From Candidatus Latescibacterota bacterium (GTDB lineage: Bacteria; Latescibacterota; UBA2968; UBA8231): DNA of 21,037 bases. Shown here piece after piece: positions 14,972 through 21,037 of the stretch. The position numbers were made by a program, and so were the translations under genes. The DNA lies in assembly GCA_022826515.1 (NCBI GenBank), contig JAJDUT010000140.1:1-21037 (forward strand). Direction: 5' to 3'. Under the pieces are notes generated by a model. That model did not search any database and was not told where the DNA came from. It saw only the letters and a list, made by a program, of their open reading frames with translations. The stretch's first letter is position 1, and every line of letters starts with the position of its first letter.

Positions 14972-15682
14972 ATGGCTAACATTCAAATTCCCATTCGCTA
15001 TTACAAGGATTATCCCGGCGGGTACGACTACGGGTACGAGACTCTGACCCTAGAGTTCGCCGAGTGCGCCTTTCTGTTGGTGGATGTTGATGGGCGCTCG
15101 CCCGATCCAACGACCAAGAACTTCATCGCGCCGGCTTTGCAAGCCGCCCGCGACAGCGGAATGCTGGTCAACTACGTCCACAACGACCTGCGCCTAGTAG
15201 CTGACCCCGGCAACATCGTGGGCGAGATCTGGGGCAAGACCAAGGGCGGCGGCGGCAACGGCATTGCAAGCTGGGCGCGGCAAGAACACAAACCCGAGTA
15301 CCTCGATTACGTGGCTCCCCGCGAGGGCGAGCGCAATTTCCCCAAGTGGATCTGGAGCGGCTTTCACGACACCTTCTTGGACCAGCACTTGCGCAGCTAT
15401 GGTATTAGGACGCTGTTCGTGGTTGGCTACAGTCGGCGGGCCTGCTTGCACTACACCTGCGCCGAAGCCGTCGGGCGGAATTACCGCGTCATTCTGTTGC
15501 GCGATTGTTCAAACGCCCCCGGTACGATCGAGATGCCAGACACGATAGACGACAGCCTGCCGGAAGGCGGTTGGATCAACCGGATCACGCTGCGCAACTT
15601 TGAACATCTGATCGGTTATACCACCACGGCCGAGGAATTCATCGCGGCGTGTCAGCAGGTGGGGGAGGAGAAGGTCGCGTGA
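14972..15682 (+). CDS. Isochorismatase-fold cysteine hydrolase
   Basis: This 236-aa protein has the fold and triad of the isochorismatase-like hydrolases. D38 lies in FLLVDVDG, K125 in FPKWIWSGFHDTFLDQHLR, and C158 in RRACLHYTCAEAVGRNYRV. The family cleaves amide, ether or C-N bonds in small molecules (isochorismate, nicotinamide, carbamoyl sarcosine, ureidoacrylate). Insertions around residues 73-118, including a Gly-rich stretch KGGGGNG, make the active-site cover unlike well-known members, so the substrate is open. There is no signal peptide, so it should be cytoplasmic although its neighbours are secreted. Its end overlaps the next gene as GTGA, so it is coupled to paralogue 3. Confidence 0.82.
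   Translation: MANIQIPIRYYKDYPGGYDYGYETLTLEFAECAFLLVDVDGRSPDPTTKNFIAPALQAARDSGMLVNYVHNDLRLVADPGNIVGEIWGKTKGGGGNGIASWARQEHKPEYLDYVAPREGERNFPKWIWSGFHDTFLDQHLRSYGIRTLFVVGYSRRACLHYTCAEAVGRNYRVILLRDCSNAPGTIEMPDTIDDSLPEGGWINRITLRNFEHLIGYTTTAEEFIAACQQVGEEKVA
15661..15674 (+). promoter_or_regulatory. Ribosome binding site deciding the GTG start of paralogue 3
   Basis: A purine-rich run with GGAGGAG and AAGG precedes the GTG at 15679. It supports that start over the ATG 30 nt upstream, which would put a Gly-rich, non-signal sequence ahead of the hydrophobic core. Confidence 0.65.
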
Positions 15683-18198
15683 CTCGGTTGTGGCTTGTTG
15701 CTTGCGCCCTGCTGATCGCCGTTGCGGCGTGGCCCCAGGGATTTCGCCTCGAATCGGACCGAGTCGCCGTTGACGAGGGCGACTGGGCGGAATGGGAGAT
15801 AGCCGCAGGTACGGTGCAATTGGGCGCGGAAGGGGTGCGGCCGCACCGCATCCGCGAGCAAATCAACGCCGTGCTAGACGCTCCGAACTTTGTGTCCGCC
15901 GAAGGCGTACAGGGCGGGATTCGGGCGGCGGGCACTAACTTGGCTGAGGCCGCGAATCTCATAGACGGCCAAGAGGATACCTTCTGGGAGCCGGACGTAG
16001 AAGCGCCGCTCCGCGATTGGTGGGTCGAGGTCGATTTGGGCCGCTTGGTGTGGGCGCGCAAGATCGTGGTGAAATTCGCGCCGGAAGGCATGGGCGATCC
16101 TTTCTTGCAGTTCAAGGTACTCACGTCCAACGGCCTCCCGGCTTTCTCCCAGAGCAAGGCGATCCGCTTTGCGCAGGCTGGCCGCAGCGAAGGTTTGAAC
16201 AAATCCCAGCGCGTCTTCGAGTTTGATCTGAAGCCCTCGCAGGAAGCGGACACAGGCTTTGTCGGCGACATGTTCCAGTTCGTCCAGATCGTGGCCACAG
16301 CCAGCGCGCGCGGCCAGGGGCACGAAGTCAGCGAGGCCCGCTGGAACAGCTTGCCAGAGGAAGAGCGCGGCGATGTGATCTACTTCTTGCGCGAGTCCTC
16401 GGGCGTTTTGCGGCAGATCGACCAAGACCAGCACGCAGCACTGAGCGAGTCGCGCGCTGGCCCGATTAAGTACTATCGACGGGAGCGGCCGCGGCTGGCC
16501 GAGGTGGAGGTGTGGACCGAGGGCGACAACATCAGTTTGGGCTCGCTGAGTCGGGGTGGGTTGATCGGGGGCACGAGCAACACCGGGACAGAGCGCTTGG
16601 CCATTGACGGCGACTACAAGACCGTGTGGACCGAGCAAGTCGGCGTCAGCGGCGTCGAGCACATTGACGTGGAGTTCGACCGCGAACTCCTCTTCGACTT
16701 GGGGACTTGGTTTTGGATCAGCCGAGTGGTCATCGGCTTTGACCGCGAAAACATCGCCCACGGCTTTACCGGCGCGTTCCCCAACTACGTCATCAACCTC
16801 TCCAATGGCCAGCGCAACCCAGACGGCAGCTTGGCCTATGTTGCGCTGACCACGCGAGAAACCGCCGAAGTAGAGCCGGGCCGCTTCAGTGGGCTGTTCC
16901 CCCACATTTTTTATCAGGACAATGCCTTTCCGCTCACTAGGGCGCGCTACTTCAAGATGGATTACCGCGTGCTCATCGTCCCGAATTGGGCCAACTCCGG
17001 CATCCGCGAGCTCCAGCTCTACGGTCGCGGGTTCCTGCCGCAGGTAACGCTGCAATCGGCACCTATGGAGCTGGGCAGCGATCCGCGCATTTTGTCCTCC
17101 ATTCACTGGGCAGCCGACGCCCCTCCGGGCACCCAAGTGCAATTTCGCACGCGCACTGGCAACCAGCTCGACGAGGAAATCCACTACTTCACCAAGGCCG
17201 GGAAAGAGGTGACCGAGGCCAAATATCGCAAGCTGCTCAGCTTTCAGCGGGGCGATTCGACTATATCGGTGGTTCCCGGTGCTGACTGGAGCTCTTGGAG
17301 TCCGTACTACACGGCCACGGGTGCGCCAATCTCCTCGCCAAGCCCGCGTCGCTACGCTATAGTGGAGGCCACTTTGCGCTCGGACGATCCCGGCCAAGGA
17401 GCGTTGTTGCGCGGGATGCACATTGCGCTGGATTGGCCCTTGGCTAGCCAAGTTATAGGCGAAGTGCAGCCGCGACAGACGCAGCAGCGCGGAGAACGCA
17501 CGACCTTCACGCTGTCTTTGCAGCCGCAGTTCCAAGCTGACAATCGCGGCTTCGACCAGGTACTAGTGGTGTTGCCGTCGGGGGCAGCGGTCGATCTGGA
17601 GGAAGTGGTTGTGGGCGCGGAGCGCGTGCGCTACGGGCCGGAAGAAGTGACGCGGGTAGAGACTGGGACCGATTCGCTGTGGGTGCAGCTACCCGCACCC
17701 GTGGCGAAGGGAGAGGGGTTCGTGGCGCTGCAATTTTCTGGTGTGCTCTACCTTGCGAGCAATGCTTTTGCCGTGCAGGTGGGGTTGGGCGAAGGGGACG
17801 AGCGGGTGTGGCAGCGGGTGGATGCCGGTGCCGGCCGCAGTTTGCAGGTGTTGACCCCGTTTAGCGGCGGGCTGTTGGGCGAGGTGGCCGCGTCGTCCAA
17901 TCCGTTTACGCCCAATGGGGACGGGATCAACGACGTAGTGGAATTGGTGTTTCCGGTGTTCGCGGTGCAGGGTACCAAGGCGTTGGTGCTAGAGGTGTAT
18001 GGCTTAGACGGCCAGCGCGTGCGGCAGATGGTTCCGGTGGTAGCACACGCCGCTGGAGTGCAGCGTTTGACTTGGGACGGGCGGGACGATCAGGGTCGGC
18101 TGCTGCCGCCGGGCCTGTATTTGTGTCGAGTCGGAGTGGAGGTCGATGCCGAAGGCGAGCAAACGACGATTACCAAACTCGTCGCTAGCGTGTACTGA
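15679..18198 (+). CDS. Secreted discoidin/FlgD-Ig-like surface protein, paralogue 3 (839 aa), two discoidin-like domains
   Basis: Signal peptide about residues 1-20 after a GTG start that overlaps the hydrolase stop as GTGA. The first F5/8C-like domain is about 70-280 (LIDGQEDTFWEPD, WWVEVDLGRLVWARKIVVKF, LAEVEVW), with a charged helical insertion near 215-265 (WNSLPEEERGDVIYFLRESS). The second is about 295-450 (AIDGDYKTVWTE, WISRVVIGFD, YVINLSNG, IRELQLYGRG). Later sandwiches repeat the pattern of the other paralogues (SIHWAAD, FRTRTG, WSSWSPYY, QVIGEVQPRQ). The terminal domain has TPNGDGIND at 744-752, TWDGRDDQG, LLPPGLYLCRV, and the end LVASVY. It is the largest of the three. A role in surface binding is inferred from the domains; no catalytic site is seen. 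Confidence 0.72.
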   Translation: MTRLWLVACALLIAVAAWPQGFRLESDRVAVDEGDWAEWEIAAGTVQLGAEGVRPHRIREQINAVLDAPNFVSAEGVQGGIRAAGTNLAEAANLIDGQEDTFWEPDVEAPLRDWWVEVDLGRLVWARKIVVKFAPEGMGDPFLQFKVLTSNGLPAFSQSKAIRFAQAGRSEGLNKSQRVFEFDLKPSQEADTGFVGDMFQFVQIVATASARGQGHEVSEARWNSLPEEERGDVIYFLRESSGVLRQIDQDQHAALSESRAGPIKYYRRERPRLAEVEVWTEGDNISLGSLSRGGLIGGTSNTGTERLAIDGDYKTVWTEQVGVSGVEHIDVEFDRELLFDLGTWFWISRVVIGFDRENIAHGFTGAFPNYVINLSNGQRNPDGSLAYVALTTRETAEVEPGRFSGLFPHIFYQDNAFPLTRARYFKMDYRVLIVPNWANSGIRELQLYGRGFLPQVTLQSAPMELGSDPRILSSIHWAADAPPGTQVQFRTRTGNQLDEEIHYFTKAGKEVTEAKYRKLLSFQRGDSTISVVPGADWSSWSPYYTATGAPISSPSPRRYAIVEATLRSDDPGQGALLRGMHIALDWPLASQVIGEVQPRQTQQRGERTTFTLSLQPQFQADNRGFDQVLVVLPSGAAVDLEEVVVGAERVRYGPEEVTRVETGTDSLWVQLPAPVAKGEGFVALQFSGVLYLASNAFAVQVGLGEGDERVWQRVDAGAGRSLQVLTPFSGGLLGEVAASSNPFTPNGDGINDVVELVFPVFAVQGTKALVLEVYGLDGQRVRQMVPVVAHAAGVQRLTWDGRDDQGRLLPPGLYLCRVGVEVDAEGEQTTITKLVASVY

Positions 18199-18225
18199 TT
18201 CCTCACCAGCGTTGGTCGTGGAACA

Positions 18226-18480
18226 ATGAATAAACGCCATAGGAAAACACTCAATGACCTATTTGCACAGCCTATATCGGGCAATATCAAATGGCGTGAT
18301 GTCGAAGCATTGTTACAAGCCTTGGGAGCCGTCTTGAGTCAACGGGCAGGATCGAGAGTTGCTATATCACTACACGATAGCGTTGCTGTATTTCATCGTC
18401 CACATCCGAGTCCAAATATGGACAAGGGCGCAGTAAGAGATCTGCGGAGATTTCTCGAAAATGCAGGGGTTATGCTATGA
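18226..18480 (+). CDS. hicA: HicA-like mRNA interferase toxin
   Basis: This 84-aa protein matches the HicA double-stranded-RNA-binding-like fold: KWRDVEALLQALGA, then AGSRVAISLH, AVFHRPHP, DKGAVRDLRRFLENAGV. HicA toxins cut mRNAs and are neutralised by HicB. The canonical GSH of the best-known HicA proteins is GSR here (G42-S43-R44), while H57 and H60 in FHRPHP remain. I believe this arrangement is common in one HicA subgroup, but which histidine is catalytic here is not certain. The gene overlaps hicB by 4 nt (ATGA). It begins 27 nt after paralogue 3, with no clear promoter between and only a weak ribosome site. Base composition is lower in GC than the flanking genes, as expected for an acquired module. 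Confidence 0.85.
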   Translation: MNKRHRKTLNDLFAQPISGNIKWRDVEALLQALGAVLSQRAGSRVAISLHDSVAVFHRPHPSPNMDKGAVRDLRRFLENAGVML

Positions 18481-18806
18481 TCGAATACAAAGGATATCTG
18501 GGAGTTGTTTCGTTTGATCCGGAAATTGACAGATTTCACGGAACGGTGATCAATACAAATGACGTGATCTCGTTTTACGGATCGTCGGTAGCGGAACTTA
18601 AAAAAGAGATGCAGCGATCCATTGAGGAGTACCTTGCATTTTGCCGAGAACAGGAAAAGGAGCCAGAAGAACCTTTCTCTGGCAAAATCGTGATTCAAGC
18701 AAGCCCCGAACTGCATCGTCGCATGGCTTTGAACGCCGCTCGTCGTCACCTCGAATTGAATGGCTACATTCGAGAAGTCTTGGAAAAGGCGGTCGCAGCC
18801 GAGTAG
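18477..18806 (+). CDS. hicB: HicB-like antitoxin, intact
   Basis: This 109-aa protein has the two HicB parts. The N-terminal partial RNase H fold (about 1-57: YKGYLGVVSFDPE, FHGTVINTNDVISFYG, IEEYLAFC) binds the toxin. A linker EPEEPFSGK leads to a C-terminal ribbon-helix-helix (about 70-106: IVIQASPELHRRMALNAARR, then LNGYIREVLEKAV) that would bind the operator and repress the operon. It overlaps hicA by 4 nt in the usual toxin-first order. The N-terminal half aligns without gaps to the remnant at 1235-1426. Confidence 0.9.
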   Translation: MIEYKGYLGVVSFDPEIDRFHGTVINTNDVISFYGSSVAELKKEMQRSIEEYLAFCREQEKEPEEPFSGKIVIQASPELHRRMALNAARRHLELNGYIREVLEKAVAAE

Positions 18807-18855
18807 CAAGAGAGAGGGCGTGACGGAGGAATCAGTACTGATTTGAACCATGATC

Positions 18856-18860
18856 GAGGT
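18856..18860 (+). promoter_or_regulatory. Ribosome binding site deciding a TTG start
   Basis: GAGGT lies 8 nt before the TTG at 18869. The nearby ATG at 18850 is in another frame and does not lead to a membrane protein. Confidence 0.6.
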
Positions 18861-18868
18861 AAACGGCA

Positions 18869-20854
18869 TTGAAAAAGCAGATTCCTCCGGCATACCTCGA
18901 ATGGGTGAACGAGGGGGAAGGGCAGCAGGATACCGCCGGCATCCCCGCGCGGGGCATCCTGCTCGGCGCGGTGCTCGCCTTGCTGCTCAATGGTTTAGAC
19001 GCGTACGCGACGACTATCATTCGCGGCTCGTACCTGACTTTAAATTTTAGTACGCCAGCCGCTCTATTCTTCTTCTTTTTTTTAGTACCTGCCAGCGGCC
19101 TCGTGTACTGCTTGCGCCGTTCTTTGGCTCTGACCCAATCCGAGCTAATTACCATCTACATCATGTTGGTGGTCGCCTGCTGCATTCCCGGGATGGGGTT
19201 TACCCAATTTATCATTCCTTGTCTGGTCGGCTCTACGTACTACGCGACGCCGGAGAATAACTGGGATTTTTTGTACAACCAGTACATCCCCACGTGGATG
19301 ATCCCACGCGGCGAAAACGTGGCGCGCTACTTCTTTGAGGGGCTGCCCGAGGGGGCTACCATTCCTTGGGCAGCATGGGTGCTGCCGCTGACCTATTGGT
19401 ACGGCTTCTTTTTGGCGCTCAGCGCGGCGATGATTTGCACGATGGTCATCCTGCGCAAGCAATGGGTCGATCGGGAGAAGTTGGCGTATCCGTTGGTGCA
19501 GGTGCCGATGGAGATGATTCAGCGCGAGCAAGGGCGGGCTATTGGGCGGGTGTTTTTTACCAATAAGGCAATGTGGCTGGGATTTGCTTTTTCATTCGTC
19601 TTGCTCAGCGTCAATGGACTGCACGCCTATTTCCCAGAGGTGCCCGGGATTGCGCGGACGGCGTCGCTCCCTTTGTTCCGCGATACCGTGCGCTTGGACT
19701 TGTGGTTCAGCCCGCCGTGGATCGGCTTTTTTTACTTTGTCAACTTGGATATCTCCGCGTCTATTTGGGTATTCTACATCCTGACCACAATGCAACGAGG
19801 CGTCTTCAATGTCCTCGGCCTGCAAAGCACCGAGCGGATGGATCTGTACTCGCGGGAGCCGTACCTAGCCCATCAGGGCATGGGAGCGATGATCGTCTTC
19901 GTGCTGATCGGTCTGTGGGTGTCGCGTGGGCACTTGCGGGCGGTGTGGCGCAAAGCGTGGCACGGCGATCCAAGTGTAGAAGATGCCGACGAAATTATGT
20001 CGTATCGGCAGGCCACTTTCGGCTTGCTGGCGTCGCTTGGCTTGGTGGGGTTGGGGCTGTGGATGGCTGGGTTGCCGCCGTTGGGCGTGGCGATGTTCAT
20101 CTTTGGGGCCATGGTGCTGTTTTTGGGCCTGACGCGGGTGGTGGCCGAAGGAGGCATTCCGGCTATGCGCCCCCCCATTATGACCTCGACCTTTGTGATT
20201 TCCGGGGCCGGTGCTTCCAGCCTCGGGGCCTCTGGTTTGGTGGCCTTGGGGTTTTCCTATGGCTGGCATTCGGAGATCCGCTCGTTTGTCATGTCGTCGG
20301 TCGCCAATGGCCTGAAGATGAGCGAGGTAATTAAGGGTGGGAAGCGGCGGCTGTTCTGGGCGGTGATCATTGCCATTGTGGTCAGCTTGGTCGGCTCTTC
20401 GTACGTTACCATGGAGTTGGCGTACAAATACGGCGGTATCAACCTCAACGGCCTGTTCTTTGGTTGGGGAGCTGCTACGTACGGCCCCAAGGACATGGCC
20501 CCGCGCATTGCGGCGGAATTGACCGGCCCCCGCCCCGACGCTTGGCTATTCATGGCAATAGGCGGCGGGGTGATGGCCGTACTGATGTGGGTGCGGCACC
20601 ATGTGCTGTGGTGGCCCCTCAACCCGCTGGGTTACGCTATCAGCGCGAACTGGAAGACCGGCCACATTTTTGCCAGTGCGCTCATCGCTTGGCTGCTCAA
20701 GCTGGTGATCCTCAAGTATGGGGGACCGCGACTATACCGGAATTTGCGTCCGTTCTTTCTGGGGCTGATCCTTGGGGAAGTGGTTGCGGCCGGCGCGTGG
20801 CTGGTGGCCGATTACATTACCGGGCATACGGGCAGCTTTCTGACGCAGATTTGA
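18869..20854 (+). CDS. Polytopic membrane protein of the DUF6784/DUF6785 (OPT-like) type
   Basis: This 661-aa protein has about 13 membrane helices, for example ILLGAVLALLLNGL, AALFFFFFLVPASGLVYCL, TIYIMLVVACCIPGMGF, WLGFAFSFVLLSVNGL, LLASLGLVGLGLWMAGL, FWAVIIAIVVSLVGSSY and FLGLILGEVVAAGAWLV. Conserved-looking loops include RVVAEGGIPAMRPP and the Pro/Trp-rich segment WWPLNPLGYAISANW near the C-terminus. These recall the large membrane proteins annotated as DUF6784/DUF6785, distantly like oligopeptide transporters; that link is from memory and moderate. The start is TTG with GAGGT 8 nt upstream. A run of eight T at 19076-19083 lies in the second helix. A secreted protein starts 15 nt downstream, probably cotranscribed. 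The transported substrate is unknown. Confidence 0.7.
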   Translation: MKKQIPPAYLEWVNEGEGQQDTAGIPARGILLGAVLALLLNGLDAYATTIIRGSYLTLNFSTPAALFFFFFLVPASGLVYCLRRSLALTQSELITIYIMLVVACCIPGMGFTQFIIPCLVGSTYYATPENNWDFLYNQYIPTWMIPRGENVARYFFEGLPEGATIPWAAWVLPLTYWYGFFLALSAAMICTMVILRKQWVDREKLAYPLVQVPMEMIQREQGRAIGRVFFTNKAMWLGFAFSFVLLSVNGLHAYFPEVPGIARTASLPLFRDTVRLDLWFSPPWIGFFYFVNLDISASIWVFYILTTMQRGVFNVLGLQSTERMDLYSREPYLAHQGMGAMIVFVLIGLWVSRGHLRAVWRKAWHGDPSVEDADEIMSYRQATFGLLASLGLVGLGLWMAGLPPLGVAMFIFGAMVLFLGLTRVVAEGGIPAMRPPIMTSTFVISGAGASSLGASGLVALGFSYGWHSEIRSFVMSSVANGLKMSEVIKGGKRRLFWAVIIAIVVSLVGSSYVTMELAYKYGGINLNGLFFGWGAATYGPKDMAPRIAAELTGPRPDAWLFMAIGGGVMAVLMWVRHHVLWWPLNPLGYAISANWKTGHIFASALIAWLLKLVILKYGGPRLYRNLRPFFLGLILGEVVAAGAWLVADYITGHTGSFLTQI

Positions 20855-20855
20855 C

Positions 20856-20862
20856 GAGGAGA
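20856..20862 (+). promoter_or_regulatory. Ribosome binding site of the last, partial gene
   Basis: GAGGAGA lies 7 nt before the GTG at 20870 and directly follows the stop of the membrane protein gene. Confidence 0.75.
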
Positions 20863-20869
20863 TATACGC

Positions 20870-21037
20870 GTGAGTAACACATGGTGCTGCATTGCGGTTT
20901 GCGTCTTTTTTTGCATGTCATCGAGTGCTCTCGCCGCTTCTGTACAAGAGGCGGATTTTGCGCTCGTGGCTTTGGAACAGTTGCGCGACCGTATGGAGCG
21001 GGACGACAAGAGCACGTTGGATGAGTTCGTCGCGGAT
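20870..21037 (+). CDS. N-terminus of a secreted protein, cut by the window end
   Basis: The first 56 codons from a GTG start are visible. They begin MSNTWCCIAVCVFFCMSSSA and give a short signal peptide, probably cut after ALA near residue 22. A helical, charged segment follows (EADFALVALEQLRDRMERDD). Several Cys in the hydrophobic core are unusual. It is probably cotranscribed with the membrane protein, with 15 nt between them and a strong ribosome site. Nothing can be said of its function from this piece. Confidence 0.65.
   Translation, partial: MSNTWCCIAVCVFFCMSSSALAASVQEADFALVALEQLRDRMERDDKSTLDEFVAD

Noticed and set aside
15874..17535. Long minus-strand frame opposite paralogue 3 (553 aa)
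   Set aside because: It is the antisense shadow of a well-supported plus-strand gene with signal peptide and domain motifs; GC-rich DNA keeps this frame open by chance.
1..21037. CRISPR array, tRNA, rRNA, transposase or integrase
   Set aside because: No spaced direct-repeat array, no cloverleaf, no rRNA-like segment and no recombinase motif was seen on either strand.

Overview
The window reads as a gene-dense stretch of a Gram-negative-type bacterial chromosome. Two secreted proteins look like lipoproteins, one large secreted protein looks like an outer-membrane beta-barrel, and three secreted proteins end in a FlgD-Ig/CHU_C-like domain carrying TPNGDGIN[DE]. With an amidohydrolase of the fuconolactonase type, a CBM9-like secreted protein, and a polytopic protein of the DUF6784/DUF6785 type, this mix is most like Candidatus Latescibacterota or a related FCB-group or Poribacteria-like lineage. 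The assignment is an inference from gene content; no marker gene is present.

Layout. (1) 209-1039 (+): an amidohydrolase, preceded by a small inverted repeat. (2) 1052-2088 (-): a composite, partly decayed block of lower GC: an intact PIN-domain (VapC-like) gene, a 63-aa companion, a hicB remnant with an in-frame stop, and a 58-aa N-terminal piece of a HAD hydrolase. (3) 2221-7158 (-): an operon of a two-domain parvulin-type peptidyl-prolyl isomerase, two sugar-type ABC permeases and a substrate-binding protein, with 2-nt gaps or 4-nt overlaps and no ATPase gene. (4) 7189-8248 (+): a near-consensus sigma-70 promoter, a secreted CBM9-like protein and a strong intrinsic terminator. (5) 8295-18198 (+): a roughly 10-kb co-directional cluster of a small coiled-coil/membrane protein, three secreted discoidin plus FlgD-Ig-like paralogues (574, 633 and 839 aa), an 898-aa probable beta-barrel protein between the first two, and a cytoplasmic isochorismatase-fold hydrolase before the third. 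A 64-bp palindrome of AATTAGG heptamers lies inside this cluster. (6) 18226-18806 (+): an intact hicA-hicB toxin-antitoxin pair. (7) 18869-21037 (+): a multi-spanning membrane protein followed by the start of a secreted protein that runs off the window.

How the genes may work together. The minus-strand operon would import an oligosaccharide or similar solute, with the isomerase assisting folding of exported proteins. The divergent CBM9-like protein and the discoidin paralogues could bind glycans outside the cell. The best candidate for an undescribed system is region 5: paralogous surface proteins with a shared C-terminal signature, made together with a candidate outer-membrane partner. Its function cannot be decided from sequence alone.
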